Program-made: the position numbers and the translations under genes
The notes under the pieces: generated by a model
Databases searched by the model: none
The model's input: only the letters and a program-made list of their open reading frames with translations
What the model was told of the DNA's origin: nothing
Shown here: positions 15,027-27,572 of the stretch, piece after piece
How positions within the stretch are numbered: the first letter of the stretch is position 1
How the letters are laid out: every line of letters starts with the position of its first letter
Origin: Mytilus trossulus
Taxonomy: Eukaryota > Mollusca > Bivalvia > Mytilida > Mytilidae
DNA: 64,000 bases
Reading direction: 5' to 3'
Assembly (NCBI RefSeq): GCF_036588685.1
Contig: NC_086375.1
Coordinates: 45,539,270 to 45,603,269, forward strand

Positions 15027-16304
15027 AGCTATATATATGTCGTGTACAAGTTGCGATTTTGTACAGGTTATAACATGTACAAAAATATTGTACATGTTAT
15101 AACTTGTATAATGCAAAAATACAAGTTATAACATGTACAAAAGTACCTCGTACATGTAAATTATAACCTGTACAAAATATTGCTGAAAAATGGTTTCAAC
15201 TTGTACAAAATTGAAAAATAAGGATATGTTTCTATTATTACAACAGATGTAATTAACCTCAATAATATTTTCATAACTTTTTTATTATTCCTTCATGCTA
15301 GTGTGTTTTGTCCTTTTTTTGATACCTTTAATGTCCAGGGGTCGGTATTTTGAAGCATTGCTAAGACCTGTCATAAGATATATATGTCTGAGGATAGCCA
15401 GGATAGATGTGTTTACAAATAAAATTGAGAATGGGAATGGGTACAAATAAAATTGAGAATGGGAATGGGTACAAATAAAATTGAGAATGGGAATGGGGTA
15501 TGTGTCTAAAAAAAAAAAAACTGCCGATGGAGCAGACAATATCCAAAGGCCAGAAATAAATGCTTTCAAAGTAGAGGATATATATTTAAAAACAATCAAA
15601 ATGACATTCGCCTCATGCAATGATCTCATAGTTTATAAAATAAAAATTGAGTAACAAATTTACATAAGTCATGCTGATGGCCAAAAATGTTGAAGAGTAG
15701 ATCCAAATATATTGACAATGAAGCGTGGTCCAATTAAACTATTTCAGCTTTCTCTTGCTTTTATAGAGTAAGCATATGAGAAATTGTTTTAGTCTTTGCA
15801 TGCTATAAAAGGAGAGGGAGGAGTATTACCCAAAATTATAAGTCATTGTTCTTAAATTTTTTGGATGAATTTAGTTAGTAGTATATAATGTAATTGTCAT
15901 TGGGGAAATGCAAGCTTTTAGTAAATAGTGTCACACTTATTTAAGCCATGATGGAAAGCATAAAACATACAATTACATAAAAACACATTTTGACAACATA
16001 AGTCATGAAACATATATTTCTGAAATTTTGTGTTCATTGTCCTCTACAGAAAAATTATTTTTGTTGTTCTTTATGCATTGGTGAATTTAAATGTATTTTT
16101 GACTTCATTAAGATTAATCTTAAATTTTGTACAAGTTGAAACCATTTTCAAGCCATATTTTGTACAGATTATAACATGTATGAGGTACTTTTGTACATGT
16201 TATAACTTGTATTTTTGCATTATACAAGATATAAAATGTACAACATTTTTGTACATGTTATAACCTGTATAAAATCGCATCTTGTACACGACATATATAT
16301 AGCT
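15027..16304. mobile_element. non-autonomous DNA element with ~190-bp terminal inverted repeats
   Basis: The left end 'agctatatatatgtcgtgta' and the right end are reverse complements, and similarity continues for about 190 bp to 'ggtttcaacttgtacaaaat'. Each arm is itself built of palindromic blocks of the type 'gtacatgttataac' in alternating orientation. The roughly 900-bp interior has no transposase-like ORF; it holds three exact-length 28-bp units at 15415-15498 ('acaaataaaattgagaatgg...'). The superfamily is unassigned and I cannot define a target duplication. Confidence 0.85.
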
Positions 16305-16318
16305 ATAGTTCTATATGT

Positions 16319-16490
16319 AGTCCTATAACATATGACCTCGGGGGCATTATTTACTATTTCTATGAATTGTTCTGATATTGTGTTTACTATCAATGTGCCA
16401 CCCGAGCATTCCAAAAAAATAAAAAATGAAAATATCAGTATAAAAACGTTTAAAATTGAATAAGAATGCGAAGTCATATGTTATAGGACT
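16319..16490. mobile_element. short inverted-repeat element, 18-bp perfect ends
   Basis: 'agtcctataacatatgac' at 16319-16336 is perfectly inverted at 16473-16490. The 172-bp unit starts 15 bp beyond the end of the preceding element. MITE-like. Confidence 0.7.
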
Positions 16491-17461
16491 AGGTCTATAT
16501 GTACATTTCATGATAGTAAAAGAATGTGATCTTTCTGTAAAAGAACCTGGTATGATATTTTGACGGCTAATTATATATATCTTATTTGGTTGGATTGTGT
16601 TGCTACTTTTCTGCCTATTTGATATATATACTTACAAATATTTGTCGTTGGACGTTAATGAAACACCAATTTGCAATATCCCTTCAGAGCCATGATAAAC
16701 TGTCACCATGTCGGCTATATTAGTTACTCGTGTTGAGTTTTTTGCAATATTAATTTGTAATCTTTTAATAGCAATTCAACTCGATATGTACATGTTTGTA
16801 TCGATGTTATTTTATTCTTCAGTTGTTTTGTAGTCATGAGCACAGGCACTTGTCTCAGAAAAAAAAATCCTATATACCTTATTATAATAAGGTGCCTGTG
16901 GTCATGAGTGTCATCAACCGAACTTTCAAGGATTTGTTCAACTGATTATCCTGAACATCCTTTGAATTCAATAGAAATACTAGTGATATGTTCCTGCGGA
17001 GATGGACCATAAAATTGATATATTTATTTGTAACTTAATTTATACCATTTTTTAAAGAAATCCCCTGATCCCGACAATTGCGGTTATAGATCGGAGTCAA
17101 CAGATTTAAAATAGCACTAAAATTTGTTTTTTCGTTGTCGTCCCGAGCTTGATTTCCCATTTAATATTTTAAAGGTAAGGTGAGCTTCGTTTTTGTGATA
17201 ATTTCAGGTTATGGTTAATCAGTTTTCTGTCATCAGTCCCAATTAGTTGATAAGACTTTTCTTAGCTTAGAAAAACATATGTAAACGCCACAACCGTAGT
17301 AAAATAATTATGTATGGCGGGAAAGTTGCGTAATGTCTCGTGAGTTTATATTTGACATTTGAAAATATAAAAGCATGCTCTAAGTTGCCTGAAACTAAAT
17401 GTGAGTTATCAGGTGAAGAGCTGTTTTCATCTGATTTTTTGGGAATGTAGGGTAGCATGTA
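16491..17461. other. no gene recognised
   Basis: AT-rich. At 16838-16907 a small inverted repeat pairs 'cacaggcactt' with 'aaggtgcctgtgg'; the motif also occurs in the inverted pair at 18605-19960 and near 47465-47540. Confidence 0.4.
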
Positions 17462-17850
17462 TATAAAAAAAAATGTGGTATGAATGCCAATGAGGCAACT
17501 TTCCACAAAAGACCAAAATGAAACAAACATTTGAAACAACTATAGGTCACCGTACGGTCTTCAACAATGAGCAAAGCCCAAACCGCATAGTCAACTATAA
17601 AAGGCCCTGATAAGACAATGTAAGACAATTCAAACAAGAAAACTAACGGCCTTATTTATGTGAAAAAAAATAGCAAAAAACAAATATGTAACACATTAAC
17701 AAACGACAACCACTGAATTACAGGCTCCTGACATGGGACTGGCACATACATAAATAATGTGGCGGGGTTAAACATGTATTAAAGCGGGATCCCAACCCTC
17801 CCCTAACCTGGGACAGTGGTATAACAGTACACCATAAGAACGAACTATAA
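17462..17850 (-). repeat. R1 dispersed repeat, reverse, long copy
   Basis: Runs from 'aaaaatgtggtatgaatgcc' through 'ggtcaccgtacggtcttcaa' and 'ctcctgacatgggactggca' to 'aaccctcccctaacctggga', the longest copy of R1 in the window. Confidence 0.8.
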
Positions 17851-18604
17851 AAATCAGTTGAAAAAGGCTTAACTCATCAGATGGTCCGAGACCACAATTG
17901 GCGTCCCTTGATTTTCGTTGTTCACGAATATAGTCCCTAGTGTTAACAGTGGGTTACTTGCAATTAATTTTTATACCCCTTCCAAATTTATTATTCCATG
18001 TTTAATGCCTCAAATTGTAAGTAGGGGGGTGAAATAACACTGCAAAAAAGTTTGGGTTCAGAATTTTACAGGAAAGTAGTGATTTGGTCCAGCTGAAAAA
18101 GGTTAAAAATTAGCACTTTGGAAGCTGTCAAAAGATTTTGAGACACCCTAAACACAAAATTGTCCATATTTTGAGTTAGAGGCGATGACGTTTTCTATAA
18201 TTTTAATATAATTTGTTCCAAAAATAGTACAACACACTGTAAAAATTTCATTGAGAAAGCGCAGGTGGGATTTTTTAAATTTTCATTTATGTTCTAAAAG
18301 AAATGCACTATGAATTAATTGTGTTCTCGGACCAGATAGACAAAAAATACAAGTGGACGTGGCCGCATACTTATACATCCCAACACAAAAAGACACAATG
18401 AACAGATCTGAGAGTACTCACAGTTATCTGACAGCTAGTTCAAAGCCACTAACAACTAATAAAAAAATCATGCCTCTAAGTCTAAACAATCAATATGTAC
18501 ACATCCAACATACAATGGATTTAGTGTAAAGACGTCATAAACAGCCAGAGAAAAACATGACCTTGTATGTATGTATTCTGCTAGTGTAGACTCACCCCTT
18601 GATA
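17851..18604. other. no gene recognised
   Basis: AT-rich unique-looking sequence without supported coding or RNA features. Confidence 0.4.
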
Positions 18605-19089
18605 ATTGACTGCAAGTCACAGGCACTTGGTTCTATCCATAGGAAGACTCGTAAATATACGAATCTGGGTCCGTTCGCGCCCAACCATGTTCACGCCCTT
18701 TCACATTTGCACCCTACACATTTGCATCCAAAGTCTGTTAGCACCCTACACGTTTGTGCTCACATTTTATTTTAACTTTCATATACTATGAAATATACTA
18801 ATTGTACATTGTACCTTTATATCGTTTTTTTTGGTAAAGAATAATAATGATCCGTGTCCAAATTTTATTGGTTTTGTGTTTAATGTCTCATTGGGGTCAG
18901 TGTAACAGGGGATTGCCCATTTTTTGGAAGCGTGACACATGAAAGTTAAATTATTGTGTCGTGAAAAAGGGAAATGAGGTCTAGCAGGACAAGGTAAATG
19001 ACAAAAAATGAGAATTTGTTACACATAAAAATGTATAGTGTAAGCAGGATACGGAAATCTGACAAAACAGTAAGCGGGATCTGGGATCA

Positions 19090-19091
<2 letters not shown>

Positions 19092-19125
<34 letters not shown>

Positions 19126-19131
19126 ATACCC
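19092..19131 (+). repeat. poly-C tract, 40 nt
   Basis: An uninterrupted run of 40 C. Exact length is unreliable in most assemblies. Confidence 0.95.
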
Positions 19132-19529
19132 CCTTTAATTATTTGTAAAACGAGTTTTGGAAAGTGTATTACAATAAATATTTAGCCATCATATTGTCAT
19201 ACTTGTCCTAACACACATGAAACCAAAGGAGACAAGCTGTGAAAACAATTATATTTCATGTTTTTAATTTAAAATCTTAAATGGTTTTAGTCATGCCAAG
19301 CTAAATATATGCAGTTTTTTACATCAAAGCAAGACTTAAAACAACAATCATGATTTTTTTAAAACCAGATTAGGCTGTGTATAAATACAAATTAGCAGAA
19401 ATCGTACATAATTAACATTTTATAATTATTATTCATCAAATTTAAAAAAATAAATTACATGATAATTCCTCAAATTTCATTCAAGAAAATAAAATTATTT
19501 GGTATATACATCATACTATACTTGTATTA

Positions 19530-19745
19530 TTTTAATTTTAGTTTCTTGTGTACAATTTGGAAATAAGTATGGCGTTCATTATCACTGAACTAGTATATAT
19601 TTGTTTAGGGGCCAGCTGAAGGACGCCTCCGGGTGCGGGAATTTCCTCGCTACATTGAAGACCTGTTGGTGACCTTCTGCTGTTGTTTTTTTATTTGGTC
19701 GGGTTGTTGTCTCTTTGACACATTCCCCATTTCCATTCTCAATTT
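19530..19745 (+). repeat. R2 dispersed repeat, 3' part
   Basis: 'gggccagctgaaggacgcct' through 'cattccccatttccattctc'; among the least degraded copies of this end. Confidence 0.8.
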
Positions 19746-20694
19746 TTGTATAAAAAATATCTTATAAATGAAATTTGACCTCCCCATTTCTAATACAAAA
19801 TGGGTGCAGAAGTATATTGGGTGCAAACGGACCTGATACCTAAATATATGTTGATAGTGGGTCTTCCTATGGATAGAAACAAGTGCCTGTGCTGCAAGGC
19901 AAGTCAAAACTGATGTTGTGTGTTCGAACACTGCTTGTACAGGTGCACTCCACTTCAATCTTTAATAATTCACTAGTCTTCCTCCACCAACAAATACTGT
20001 CCAGAAATAGCGCAAAAGGGGGGCTTTAAAGTGGTGTTAAAAGTAACTTAAAACACCTAAAACAATCAATTAATCTATCTTTAGTTTTCCTCAACCAAAT
20101 GTTATGAATTAAGAAACAATGCTTATGAGTTATTACCACACATCACAACTTAGATCAAGTACAAATTTGGGTATTGTCACTTTTACAGTTCTGAAGTTAT
20201 GTCCCTTTATAATGTTATATGCAAGTGGTGGCATTATCTGTGTCCCATGATCACACTCCCCATTTAATTAGACCAACCTAATTGTATGCATTTCTCAACA
20301 TAGCAAAGAAGTAAACTCTATCGTTTAATTCATTGAATATTATGTGTTATTAAGTGTCAAATATTTATATTCTCAAAGAACTATCTCAGGAATCTTTTCA
20401 AAAGCAGCACATTACAATAACAAAATGTATAAAATAAGATTTCATAAACAAAAATCCTGTTAAACTTGAACATATTCATGTAATTATGAAGAACACATCT
20501 TAAATATGAAAAGATTTGCTATGGAGACATGTGACATCAGCGACCACACAGTTCTGTCTGCAAATTTGTATAGACATTGTTATAAGTGTGACCAGTGCGG
20601 CTAGTATAGACTGTCCCTGTTAAGTATCAATAAATTTTGTCAAATTGATCTATGTTTGCAGGTGGAATTTGTAATCAAGTTGCCACTGAGTATA

Positions 20695-20765
20695 CATGCT
20701 GTTGTTTTTTCTATGGTCGGGTTGTTGTCTCTTTGACACATTCCCCATTTCCATTCTCAATTTTA
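20695..20765 (+). repeat. R2 terminal fragment
   Basis: Only the last ~70 bp of R2 ('ggtcgggttgttgtctcttt' to 'ccattctcaatttt'), i.e. 5'-truncated, as retroposition would produce. Confidence 0.75.
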
Positions 20766-21329
20766 TATGTATGTCCCTCAAAATGATTGGTTGATTTAAA
20801 TTTACCATATAATGTTTTCAAAATATAAGGCTTATGGGGATATTTTCAGATGTTCCACACCATGTCCAATAAATCTTATACATGTACATGATGAACATGT
20901 ACATGTATCTATATCTAGCAAAGGGAAAAGTGATAGTTTTAAATAAATAGGCCATGTATGCACCAGTTATTAATCATCTTTATTCAGATGGAAAACTAGA
21001 AAACTTAAAGAAGAAAAGAAGAAAGATCTGATTTTTATTTTTATCAAACTAAGTTTTGACATTTTCATGATTTTAGAGGATTTGAAATAAAAAAATGAAT
21101 TTAAATCGTATTTCTTTCCATATAATTTTAGTTAAAAATTAAAGGCAGATAATTTAATATATTTATACATACAAGAATATGAAAATCATAAAGGGTAACT
21201 AAGTCTTATGTGACGTAATTTTTTTTTTGCATTGTACATGTACATGCATAATGCAATCATGTCGTTGTCTGAAGACGCATTTAGTGTCCAGACAATAATT
21301 TAACTTTAGTTTAAGTATATGGATCTCTA

Positions 21330-22170
21330 TAATTTTTTACAAGATCGTTCAGTACCACTGAAGGAAGGTTGGGATTGATTTTGGGGTTATGGTCCCAACA
21401 GTTTTGGATTAAGGGGCCCAAAAAAGCATTTTTATTGTTTCCATACAAAAACTTGTGTTTAAGTCATGTATATGTATAAATATCTCTGAAATTTTACAAG
21501 ATTTCATACCACAAAGGGATGGTTTCGGATCAAATTTTAGGGGGTTCTGGCTCAAACCATTTAAGAATTAGGGGTAAAAAAGGGGAGGGGGAACTAGGTT
21601 TTTCTGATAAAAGGACAATTAAGACAATTAAAAAAGCAGTGTAAGGGAGGTAACTCAAATACATTTGAAATACAATGTTGTGTATGTTTGGATTTACCTA
21701 CCTACACTACTTGTAACTTGTAAATTATGAATAAAGAATTGTCAGGTATTGAACTATTTGCAAAATAAAGGGGGGGGGGGGTGTCAATAGGCAACTGCAT
21801 TGTGTCTTGCACAAAAGCTAAAAAGGGGGTAAACAGGATTTTTTAGGGGTGGGTTGGGGAGAGGGTTAATTCACAACAGCATAGTGTATTGTGTAAATAG
21901 TAGGTTACCCTTTGTTTAGGAAGGGAAAGGGGTCATTTCACAACAGCATAATGAATTGCACAAAAACAAAAAATATATAAATTTAAATCATATAACCTAG
22001 ATTCTAAGTTCTATGACTGCAGTAATTCTGTTTCAGAAACCTATTATGTGTCAAATATTTAATAACAATCCAAATTTAGACCTGTATCAAGTGCGAATAT
22101 TGTGTCCATTTTGTCCAAACTTCAGGATTGGACCTCTGTGGCTGTATTCAGCTGCTCTTGGCAAAGCAAT
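21330..22170 (+). repeat. degraded relative of the 30188-31967 element
   Basis: Shares 'gaaggaaggttgggattgat', 'attaggggtaaaaaagggg' and the 3' block 'tttaataacaatccaaattt' with the intact element, but its 3' end has decayed ('ctctgtggctgtattcagct' for 'ctctgcggtcgtataaagct'). It lies just upstream of the first CCCH/WWE gene. Confidence 0.65.
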
Positions 22171-22371
22171 CTATTTATTGACGAACTACATGTACCTCAA
22201 TATTATTCCAACCCCATTTCAACATTAATTAGTCTTTAGAATTATTCATTTTACACAATTTGCAGTAATTCTCTTTTACTTTCAGAAACAGATTGTATCC
22301 TACATTTTATAATTATTAATGAAAATTTTTTTTGCACCAAAATTTCAGATTAAAAGAAAAGTCAAGTAATC

Positions 22372-25300
22372 ATGAGACCCTACCAGAGAGGCAGAGGGCG
22401 TGCCCGTAGTAAGTTTGGCGGCAACAGTTTCAGAGGACGTGGCAGAGCAAAGACTAGAGAAGCTCAGAGAGATAGACCAGGATGGAATACTGATGATATA
22501 GGGTTTAAGGATACACAAGAAATATTTGATAAAAGTCACTTTAGAAATTCCCCACGATCAAATCTGTATGAAACGTCAGATGAAACAAGCTATTGCCATA
22601 GGAATTTTGAGGAAAATTCAGGTAGTCTGGAGCAATGTTATGATAGAGATGATTATAGTATTGTAGGTAGGGAAAGGCATGCTAGTGATACATTTGAATA
22701 TTTAGATAGGGGTCGTTACAGCAGAGATAATGCTGAATTTGCTGACAAAGAATATGATCGGTATTATGAGAGAGACAATATAAATGAACGTAGAGATAGA
22801 GACGTTAACTTTGCTGAAGGTGATAGAGGCAGTTGTAGCCGAGACAATGATATTTATGAAAACAGAACTTATAATAAAGATTTAAGAGACCCATATGATG
22901 CCAGAAGTTATGATATGGGAGATAACTTTGAATTTCAGCATAGCAATGATTATGATCGAAGGGATTTACATGATTATCATAACAGAGAAACAGATGACAA
23001 TGAATGTCAGTACTATAATGAGACAAGAGTGCATGATGCTAGAGATAGAAGAAGGAATTTTAAAAGAGCAGGATATGAGGACCTCCATTTCAGTAATCCA
23101 AAACAAGAAAGATACAAAGACAGAAACTGGAATAAAAGGAATTTTTCTGAAGATAAAAATGAGAGAACTGATACTTATAAACCTTTAGAAGAAAGTGTTG
23201 TAAGCTCTCAATCAAACCAAAGTAGTTATGATTGGCCAACAAATGAATCTGGTATTAAAATGGCTATAGAATTCTTGAAAAATAAACCTACTGATGTTTG
23301 CTCTGAAAGTAAAGAAGAAGAGTCAGTTATAGATCCAGATTTTGCGGAAGAACTGAAAAATTTGCCTGTAATTAAACCAGAGTTGTTAGGAAAAGAGGCA
23401 GTTGAAGATTTAATATCTGACTTACTAAATTTACTGCTAAAAAACGGTGGAGAATATACAGTAGCAGGTTTAGAAAAAGAATTTGTAAGTACTGTCAAGC
23501 ATCGATTTAAAGATGATAAAGTTTTGAAACCTTTTTTACAGAAATACCCAAAAGTGTTTGAATTTGATACGGAAATTGCAAATAATGAAGAGGGTGGATT
23601 GAGCACTGAGGGAACTGAATTAGTTCGTGCAAAATCAGATGTGAAACTGTGCCAGGCTCATTCAAATCATCCAAAATCTTGCCAGGGTGACTGTGATGCA
23701 CTTCATATTTGTAAATTCTATGTTCTGAGTTCTTGTGACATGATGAGATGTAAGTTTGGACACAACTTGAGTGATGATCACAATATAGAGGTACAACAAA
23801 AATTTTACCTTCATAGAGTAGAATTACCAAACTTGTGTCTTTTACTCCAACATGATGCAAACAGATGCAGGGTGACTGTCCCTATTATATGTCATTTCTA
23901 CAACAGTTTAAAAGGGTGTAGGACCAAAGAGAAAGTAGGAAATCAACAACAGCAGCAAAAATGTCCATTCCTTCATATTTGTCGCAGTTTTGTTGAAGGT
24001 CGTTGTAATATATGGTCCTCATGTCGTCGAAATCATAGTTTACTACAGGGAAATGTGTATGAAATCCTTTGCAAATATGGTTTAGATCCAAGAGTTTTAG
24101 TTGATGGATTGACCAGAGTTTTAGCATTATTGAAATGGTCATTAAATGATTTTAAAGATGAACTTGTAAAGACTGGAAGAAAGTGCTCGTCAAATCGATT
24201 GGGGATGGATGATGAAAAACCTGACCATACGAAAGAAAGGCTGAAAAGAAAGGTACAAGTTGGTGGTGATGATGTTATTTCAGTCAAAATTCAGAAAGTA
24301 ATGGATACAAGCCTGAGTTCAATATCAAGTGAGACCAATTCACAGGAAACAAGTATAGATGAGAAGAGAAATGTGTGTATGGCAGCAAAAGATTTGATAG
24401 AGGATACAGCATTGAAATTAGAAAAGGATGGTGCTACTTCTGCAGGAAAACAATATAATCCTAAGAAAAATTCAAAATCTTCTGCAGTTTTGAATAATGA
24501 GACAGCAACCAATAAGGTTCAAAGAAAGGATGAGGCCACCACCAATCAGCTATCATTAAAGAGCGAGACTACAACCAAGCAGGTACCAGATAATGATGAT
24601 AATGCAACTAATCAGATTCCATGCTGGTCTATTGCTGACAACAATAAATGGACAGAAATTTCACAGAATACCATCAAAGATTTGGAAACTAGATATCAAA
24701 ACTTTCTGGCAGCAAAAACAGCAACAGTGCTAGTTGATGGAAAATAGTAAGTCATTTTGTATATAATATGTTTCAGGGGGGGGGGGGTCATGAAAGTAGT
24801 AATACGCTACAAATGTACATATCAGCAATCTTTTTACATGTACTGATTTAACAATCTTTTGTGCTGTACAAAGTATGATTTTTTTGGCTATAGTTCATCC
24901 TTGTGACTAATCAGTGCAATTCAATATTGCTCAACTCTCTTTCTAATAAGATTATATTTATTTACTATATAAAGAGAAGCAATAAATTTTCCAATGGTGT
25001 AATTTGCCACCAGCATGACAGGAAACAAAACAAACGACAATTAATCAAATGACAGGCCACTAAAATGTTTCAACATTAGCAAGAAATCATCAACTTAAAG
25101 AAAAGGTACAATAAGCAATACAGGATACATTCCAAAATAAAAATATTAAACCTAAATTCTGGTTTAAGAATATTAGATGTAAGTTTGATTGGCAGTTTAA
25201 TTTTCAGATTGCAAAATATGTGGATGACAAAACATCCCCAATCAGCGTCTTTAATTAGTCCTCTATTGAAGAGTATTGGTGGTATCTTTCTTTGGTTGTC

Positions 25301-25539
25301 TATTTTAAATGTATCTAAACTGGGGTAAAGAAATGATAAACACTTGGTTAAGAGCTTGACATAGCATTATTGTATGAGCTTGATAGACAGTTTGTTGTTG
25401 TTGAAAGTTTTACTGATAACCATTTTTATTATGTTTCAGCTTTACAGTTGATTTTAACAAACTATCAGGCTGCTATTCTGGAAGTGCGGCTATTGTCAAA
25501 CTAAAAAGAGCAATGGTAGAAGAGCCAAATAAACCATAG
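22372..25539 (+). CDS. ZAP/PARP12-like CCCH zinc finger and WWE protein, copy 1 (824 aa)
   Basis: Exons 22372-24746 and 25440-25539. The coding exon starts after an acceptor at 22347-22348, so a 5' non-coding exon lies upstream. Domains: RG-rich start (residues 1-30); a long D/R/Y/N-rich disordered region to about 290; winged-helix domain about 344-400 (V-E-D-L-I-S-D-L-L-N to K-V-F-E-F-D); four CCCH fingers 427-555 (C427, C437, C441, H445; then C447, C455, C460, H464; two more to H555); a basic segment K-R-K-V; WWE domain about 750-815 (C-W-S-I at 751, V-D-F after the splice). Order and spacing match the N-terminal RNA-binding module of vertebrate ZC3HAV1/PARP12, which binds RNA (CpG-rich in ZAP). 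No PARP catalytic domain is present. Function as an antiviral or RNA-turnover factor is inferred. The last codon of exon 1 is split: TA at 24745-24746 joins C at 25440. Confidence 0.85.
24747..25439 (+). other. intron splitting the WWE domain, copy 1
   Basis: Donor GTAAGT at 24747-24752, acceptor tttcag ending at 25439. The exon's final TA plus the donor G spells an in-frame TAG, so unspliced reading ends there. Joining the exons gives G-K-Y-F-T-V-D-F-N-K-L, matching G-K-R-F-I-V-D-F-E-K-L in copy 2. A 12-G run lies at 24776-24787. Confidence 0.9.
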
Positions 25540-26620
25540 TTTATTGAAGAAGAATTTAAAGAAAAATTATTAAATAATTGAAAGAAGTACATGTAAATGA
25601 GAAATCCTGGAATAAAGTGACATTGGAACAAATGGTTATACCTTCTACAAAGAAAGGATACATACAGAATTCAAGATTGTCTAACTCCAAAAAGGAAAGT
25701 ATTTTAAAAATGTACTTAATGAATATGAAATATAGTATAGTATTAAGAAATTACCAGAACAGTATTACAAAACATTGCCAAAGGTATAATATTAGGTTTG
25801 AAATATTTCATTTGTTTATCTTGTCATCATCAACACTATCTGCTGTTAGGAATGAATTCTGAATTGAGAAAAGTTTGATTTTGAAGTAAATTTGTGGGGA
25901 TCAACTTCTGTCCCTGATCTAACAACAATAATGACCTTCCAAAGAATCCAGGACAGAAAAAAAAGCTATTTCAGCAGTGTAATTATATTTCAAGGAAAAT
26001 ATGTTTATCATGTTTATATTGTAAAAAAACGTGTGTGTATATATACTTGCACTCATGCAAAGAACCTTTATGTGAAGGAATATCAACAAATTATATTAAA
26101 GATATTTTTTGATTGGCATCCAATTGCTATCCAAAAACAAATGTGCTGCGAAAAAAAATGTCATGATAACCCTAAAGAAGATAATGTGCTTTAGAAGAAG
26201 TAGGAATTGAAAATCATGCTTTATTACTAAAAAAATGTTTGCAATGAACATAAATTCATTGGAGAAAACGGCATTGTTCATTGCACTGTTCAGTACAATA
26301 TCATATAATAGTAAAAATTGTGATGTCTATGTGGATTCAAAAATAAATGCTCTTCAGTGCCTTCCTTTGGTCTAAAATATAAATGGCTCTAACAATGGAG
26401 ATAAACACTATAACAAGTGTGAAAAAGCTGCCTATTCTGTGGAAAAATGATAAGTGAACATTCGTAAACTGAGAGGAGGAAGGTGAAAGAAAAATTACAG
26501 TAATATTAGAAAAATCCAATCGCTGATATTTAGTAACTGTTTCTCAATTTTACAAAGTATACATATTATATACTTGTGTATTTATGTACATTATTTGTAA
26601 ATAAATTTCTGAAAATAAAA
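25540..26620 (+). other. probable 3' UTR and flank of copy 1
   Basis: Follows the TAG at 25537-25539. Candidate polyadenylation signals AATAAA occur at 25613 and at 26600-26605. Short ORFs here have no recognisable homology. Confidence 0.4.
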
Positions 26621-27572
26621 AAAATAACTTGATACAACATTATGTAGACACTAAAAAGCATACAGAAAAATGTATGTCATGGAGGATTCAAAGCACAATC
26701 AAATGTATACAAAGATAGAAAAGAAAATGAAGGAGTGAAACAAGATTCTTGACCAATAACAATTAAATGTGTCTGCAAGGCAGGTGTTTAATAGATTTTT
26801 TAAAGTGATGTATGTTCAGGATGTTGAAATTGAAAAAAAGGAATGATGCATCGAGTGTAAAATAATGCTTTGGTGAAAAAGACATGGAAACCAGATGCAT
26901 TGGAATATATATATGGTAAAATTGGAACGGAGGACAAAAAGAAGTCTTAAAATTATTATATTGAATGAAAAACTGATGTGTTCCAAATTTAAAACGCTAT
27001 GTAAAACACAAGGAAATAATATAGTAGAGGGAGAAAGAAATATTTTACATTGGATATAAAATGTCTGATTGTGTCTAATTAACTAATGATGCACAGAAAG
27101 TTGTTAAACATTTTTTTTGTAAGAAACTATTTTTATACCAGTTTGACACTTTCATCAAAAAGAACAAGTTGACATTTAAGGTTATTTACCAATTTTCTAT
27201 TTCCTGAGATTTTACTATATTTGAATGTTAAAAGTCATTTTTTTGTGTAATTTTTTTAATACAACTTGAAATCCACCATTATTGATCAATCCTCTGTTGT
27301 ACAGATGTTTATGTTAATCTAGTATAACATGTATAACTATTACTCTTATATTCATATTAAAATGTTGATCACACTTTGTGTTTTATGTATGTAATATGTC
27401 ACTCATCTTAACTGCTTTAATACTGACTGAAAGTCTTCAAAGAATATTATAGGAGGGTTATCATGGTTATATGATATGCTAATGACATGTATTTCAATAT
27501 ATAAGAATAATACTTCTTTCATTGTTCTCAATCAAAAATATCTCCCTATTAAAAATAATAAATACTAACATC
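26621..27572. other. no gene recognised
   Basis: AT-rich, purine-rich on the plus strand to about 27050. Nothing supported. Confidence 0.4.

Larger units (their letters stand above)
18605..19960. repeat. inverted pair of ~170-bp blocks around 1 kb
   Basis: The left block (18605-18790) contains 'cacaggcacttggttctatc' and 'ggtccgttcgcgccc'; the right block (19790-19945) has the inverse ('gatagaaacaagtgcctgtg', 'gggtgcaaacggacc'). Between them are a poly-C tract and an R2 copy (19530-19745). It could be the ends of one non-autonomous element invaded by others, or two opposed copies. Confidence 0.6.

Noticed and set aside
22345-24512. Several ORFs antisense to copy 1
   Set aside because: Shadows of the long sense frame; the sense frame has domain support and they do not.
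24745-24747. TAG as the true end of copy 1
   Set aside because: The TAG overlaps a consensus GTAAGT donor, and the downstream exon completes a WWE domain aligned with copy 2.
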